Shown here piece by piece: positions 31,433 to 33,894 of a DNA stretch of 33,894 nt (position 1 is its first letter; each line of letters starts with the position of its first letter). The stretch is from Coprinopsis marcescibilis (Eukaryota > Basidiomycota > Agaricomycetes > Agaricales > Psathyrellaceae), in NCBI GenBank assembly GCA_004369085.1, contig ML210330.1, forward strand, positions 7,497 to 41,390. Direction: 5' to 3'. The position numbers and the translations under genes were made by a program. The notes under the pieces are model-generated. The model saw nothing but the letters and a program-made list of their open reading frames with translations. It made no database searches and was not told the origin of the DNA.

Positions 31433-32416
31433 ATGGCTCAGAACTTGAACCAGCAAATCCCCAAGGTCCGCTATGCAGTTTTCTGTGAGTGATCGCGAGC
31501 GTCATTGCCAGATATGAGCTGCCTGGCACTTTCCGTCAATGTTTGCTTTGCTGACTACGTTTGTGTAGCTACTATCATGCCTCTTGCAGGAGGTGTAATG
31601 GCTTGCGCCGGTTACACGGTTGGGCGATGGGGAGCAGCTGCAGGGTCTGTTGTCTATCCCGGTCTTGGGTTTGCAACGGGGCTGTTGACGTTGTTGACCA
31701 TCGTACCGATGTGAGTACCTCGTCGACTTTGAATGGTTGTTCCTTCGACGAGATGCTGACGACGCACTTCAGGTACTGGATCGGAGTGAAGAGAACGGGC
31801 GCTGTCACGTCCTTGATCGTTGTCGAGTACCCCTGGTTCTGTAAGTCCCTGGAACGCATCACAAGAAACACTATCTGAAGAAGACGATGATGTCCATTCA
31901 GGTCTTCTGTGGATTTTGTGGATCGCTAGTGCGGCAAGCGCTGCCAGCGCTGCATCGGTTCTCGATGGCATATCGAACAACCTGGCCGAGTCACTCCACC
32001 CCGTCACCGCAGCGCTCGCCGCACTCGCGTTTATTGGTTGGTTGATAAGTGAGTTTTCTATTTTGTTTGTTATTCAGTTCACTCATCTGTCGTGGCTAGT
32101 AATGGGATACAGCATTTACCTCGCCGTCTACGTTGTCAAGGCGAGACTTGCGACAGGGTCCAACGAGGTGTGGCTGTCGTCGGTGGACACGTACGATTGG
32201 GACGCAGCGCTCGGTGGTGGTGCAGCTGGCAAAGGTGTCAAGACGGAAGGTGTTGTCGTCACTCCCGTGATCACAACTGCACCTCAATTCCCGGATCAGT
32301 ACCCGCCTCAACATCCTCAGTATCAGCCTCAGTATCAGCACCAGCACCAGCAACCTCAGTATCAAACTCCACAGCCTCAGTACCATCCTCAGCAGCAAGC
32401 TTACCAGATTGCCTAA
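31433..32416 (+). CDS. MARVEL-like four-TM protein with Q/P/Y-rich tail
   Basis: Membrane protein of 241 aa in five exons: 31433-31484, 31569-31710, 31773-31840, 31902-32048, 32100-32416. Four hydrophobic segments: TIMPLAGGVMACAGYTVG, VVYPGLGFATGLLTLLTIVP, YPWFCLLWILWIASAASAAS and ALAALAFIGWLIIMGYSIYL. This is the usual fungal MARVEL layout (short N-terminus, LLWILWLA in TM3, AF-x-W-L in TM4). The last intron (51 nt, GTGAGT...CTAG) is a multiple of three and free of stops, so an unspliced form would add 17 residues inside TM4; the spliced form fits the family better. The C-terminal 45 residues are rich in Gln, Pro and Tyr in irregular QYxPQ repeats, suggesting a disordered cytosolic tail. MARVEL proteins act in membrane apposition and vesicle traffic; the specific role is unknown. 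Confidence 0.85.
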
Positions 32417-32840
32417 TGAAAGGGTGGCGGGGACAACATCTGACCTCTCGTTTACGAGTTTTCTTTCAGATATGTGACGATAGTTATGATACACGTTCCA
32501 TGACGACTTTGTTACTCCTCCTTATTATTTTCACGACTCGATTCCCGTTATTTTACATTTGAATTTGAATCAAACATTGTGTTAATAGAGTTTCGTTTGA
32601 CGCACTGTCTGGATTATCTTGAGTAGTACATACCATGCTCCTCGCCTTGTTCTTTCTCTTGGCCGCCATAGAATTTTCAAGATTTTTCCGCAAGAATCTT
32701 CCGATTTGCTTCCCGTTGTCCGCGTTCTCTTCGACATAGTCGGCAAATTGAGAGACACTACAGTTATATATATACTCCCAGCTAGGTGCTCGTAGTTATT
32801 TCTTGCTCCCACGACCCCAGATTTCTGGTGCTCCGTCCTT

Positions 32841-33030
32841 CCCGTACGGGACACCAGCGTTCGTCCAAGGTTTTTCCTTTCTTTCTTTTTCCCGTACGGG
32901 ACAGCAGCAGTGTTTGTCCAAGGGTTTTCCTTTCTTTCTTTTCCCATATGAGACAGCAGCAGTGTTCGTCCAAGGGTTTTCCTTTCTTTCTTTTCCCGTA
33001 CGGAACAGCAGCAGTGTTCGTCTCTGTACG
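32841..33030. repeat. 52-bp minisatellite with CCCGTACGGG palindrome
   Basis: Units start at 32841, 32891, 32943 (CCCATATGAG variant) and 32995, with a decayed fifth start near 33022. Each unit has the 10-bp palindrome CCCGTACGGG, then ACAGCAGCAGTGTTCGTCCA, AGGGTTTTCC, and a TTTCTTTCTT run. The period is not a multiple of three, so open frames across it are not coding. The palindrome recurs at 33518-33527. Confidence 0.9.
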
Positions 33031-33209
33031 GGATAATATTCGTCTTAGGTACTCCTCTGTAGTATATACGTCTCAGCTTATTTTTTTCTCTCAGTACTGG
33101 ATAGTATACACCCTGAATGCTTTCCCCTTTGCAGAGCATCTCCCCCATGCAAAACATCCTACCATCTCCAGTTTGCATGATTTTATGTCAAGATCCTGGA
33201 GCATGCTAG

Positions 33210-33345
33210 TATATTCTGGAACTGTCCAATGTTCTGTACTCCTGGAGAACCTTCCAGTTAATGACAGACTATTCTTGAATCTTCCAGGCCATCTTCGAAT
33301 GTTCTAGTCAAGTATGGAATGTTCCAGATGCTTTTGGAACATTCT
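33210..33345. promoter_or_regulatory. heat-shock-element-like array
   Basis: Exact nGAAnnTTCn or nTTCnnGAAn sites occur at 33214-33221, 33247-33254, 33272-33284 (three alternating units, TTCTTGAATCTTC), 33297-33304, 33317-33324 and 33337-33344. Hsf1 recognises alternating GAA units in this spacing. The density, six sites in about 130 bp, is far beyond chance in appearance. A TATA box follows 65 bp downstream. Binding is inferred. Confidence 0.65.
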
Positions 33346-33403
33346 GGTCTCCTGGATTTAAAATGCTGACTCATATGTTGTTTGGTCCTGTTTGAGAAAC
33401 CAA

Positions 33404-33416
33404 AGGGTATATAAAC
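33404..33416 (+). promoter_or_regulatory. TATA box downstream of the HSE-like array
   Basis: GGGTATATAAAC, followed by a CT-rich stretch (33485-33505) and ATGs at 33439 and 33510. This is a complete-looking core promoter pointing right. Confidence 0.6.
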
Positions 33417-33509
33417 AACATCCCATCAAATTGATCTGATGTGCCTCTTAAACTTCAACCAACACCTTCCAAGTCCAGCTTTCGACTTTCTCTTTTCTCT
33501 TTGTTCTAC

Positions 33510-33645
33510 CATGCCTTTCCCGTACGGGATTGGCTTTTATTCTCCCTTCCGTTATCCTTCAACCATTTGTGTGGACTTGCTTTCATTATTAGGGTTAAGG
33601 GACAAAAAAATGAATCGTAGGGTGGGATCCACCCTAGACCCCTAA
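33510..33645 (+). CDS. possible short ORF after the HSE-like promoter
   Basis: A 45-codon frame beginning MPFPYGIGFYSPFRYPSTIC runs into the telomere-like junction and stops in it. It matches no family I recognise. The ATG sits 25 bp after a pyrimidine-rich stretch, as expected for a transcribed gene. It may be the 5' remnant of a heat-inducible gene whose body was replaced by telomere-like DNA, or just chance. Confidence 0.25.
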
Positions 33646-33660
33646 CCCTAACCCTAACCC
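33589..33660. repeat. head-to-head telomere-like junction
   Basis: TTAGGGTTAAGGG (33589-33601) is followed by TAGGGTGG-GAT-CCACCCTA (33618-33636), an 8-bp-arm inverted repeat, and then three perfect CCCTAA units (33640-33657). G-rich telomere-type sequence running into the C-rich complement is the orientation expected where two chromosome ends were joined. Confidence 0.65.
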
Positions 33661-33750
33661 TGCCCACCCTGCCCTGCCCTACCCTGCCCTACCCTGCCCA
33701 CCCTACCCTGCCCTACCCTGCCCACCCTGCCTTGCCCTACCCTGCCCTAC
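33658..33750. repeat. degenerate CCCTR array
   Basis: Roughly twenty units of CCCTG, CCCTA and CCCA continue directly from the CCCTAA repeats. It resembles degenerate telomere-like or subtelomeric satellite DNA. Confidence 0.85.
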
Positions 33751-33894
33751 ATACAGGACTCACACATTGCAAGAGTACCTACACTACACTACATACAAGA
33801 CTTGTAGAATACATGGGTGAACTACCTTCCTCCATGGACTCTACACATAGCATGACCAAACAGCTGCATGCACAAGAGCTGCACCACTGCATGG
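33751..33894. other. right end, unassigned
   Basis: It has short internal echoes (ACTACACTACATACA; CTGCATG recurring near 33864 and 33888) but no gene. It could be the edge of a subtelomeric repeat or mobile element that continues past the window. Confidence 0.4.

Noticed and set aside
32049..32077. 29-nt GTGAGT...CAG intron in the MARVEL gene
   Set aside because: It is too short for the spliceosome, and using it would change the frame. The 51-nt intron ending at CTAG fits both frame and TM4.
32582..33178. 198-codon minus-strand frame through the minisatellite
   Set aside because: The repeat period of 52 bp changes frame in every unit, so the repeated peptide is a by-product of the tandem repeat.
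1..33894. CRISPR arrays, bacterial operons, rRNA or plasmid origins
   Set aside because: The short spliceosomal introns and gene families are fungal. No direct-repeat/spacer arrangement or rRNA sequence was seen.

Overview
The window looks like nuclear DNA of a filamentous basidiomycete, most likely an Agaricomycete. Genes are packed on both strands and split by many short GT-AG introns, mostly 46-65 nt with a few of 70-180 nt. The protein families fit: U1A/U2B''-type snRNP protein, malic enzyme, Dus1, MARVEL, Ran1-like kinases, a basidiomycete 7TM family, tyrosinase, and an AA9/CBM1 plant-cell-wall gene relic. Gene models were spliced by eye; every model called intact keeps its frame across all junctions. 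No homology search was run.

Positions 1-6500 form a gene graveyard. On the minus strand lie a tyrosinase broken by two frameshifts and a stop inside the CuB site (about 875-2123), a truncated apple-domain-like fragment (2798-3129), and a GOLPH3/Vps74-type gene with several stops and frameshifts and about 700 bp of foreign sequence in its middle (4192-5952).

Positions 6646-18760 carry an intact tRNA-dihydrouridine synthase (-), then two paralogous Ran1-like kinases (-, 9330-10830 and 16447-17915), a five-exon 7TM gene (+, 12350-13650), a small hypothetical gene (14227-14535), and a relic of a second 7TM gene next to the kinase-2 promoter.

Positions 19234-22254 hold an AA9 lytic polysaccharide monooxygenase relic reduced to its signal/His-1 exon and CBM1 linker. 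An intact EI24/LDS-like membrane protein (-) and an AhpC/TSA-2-type thioredoxin-fold protein (+) follow as a divergent pair.

Positions 22358-28216 are rearranged by duplication. An intact secreted SGNH/GDSL hydrolase (-) sits beside a 3' stub of the U1A gene that ends at a GATA microsatellite. A second 7TM gene (+), an inverted copy of the kinase promoter, a dead GDSL copy and the complete U1A gene (-) follow. U1A and a mitochondrial-type malic enzyme (+, 28413-30760) share a short divergent promoter. A MARVEL-type membrane protein follows (31433-32416).

The last 1.4 kb has no recognisable gene. It holds a 52-bp minisatellite built around CCCGTACGGG, a dense array of heat-shock-element half-sites followed by a TATA box, and a head-to-head telomere-like junction (TTAGGG...CCCTAA) that runs into a CCCTR array. 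Together with the relics and duplications this suggests a subtelomeric or formerly subtelomeric region. The most interesting unit is the repeated linkage of a Ran1-like kinase (or its promoter) with the 7TM gene at three places, which may be a co-duplicating signalling pair.
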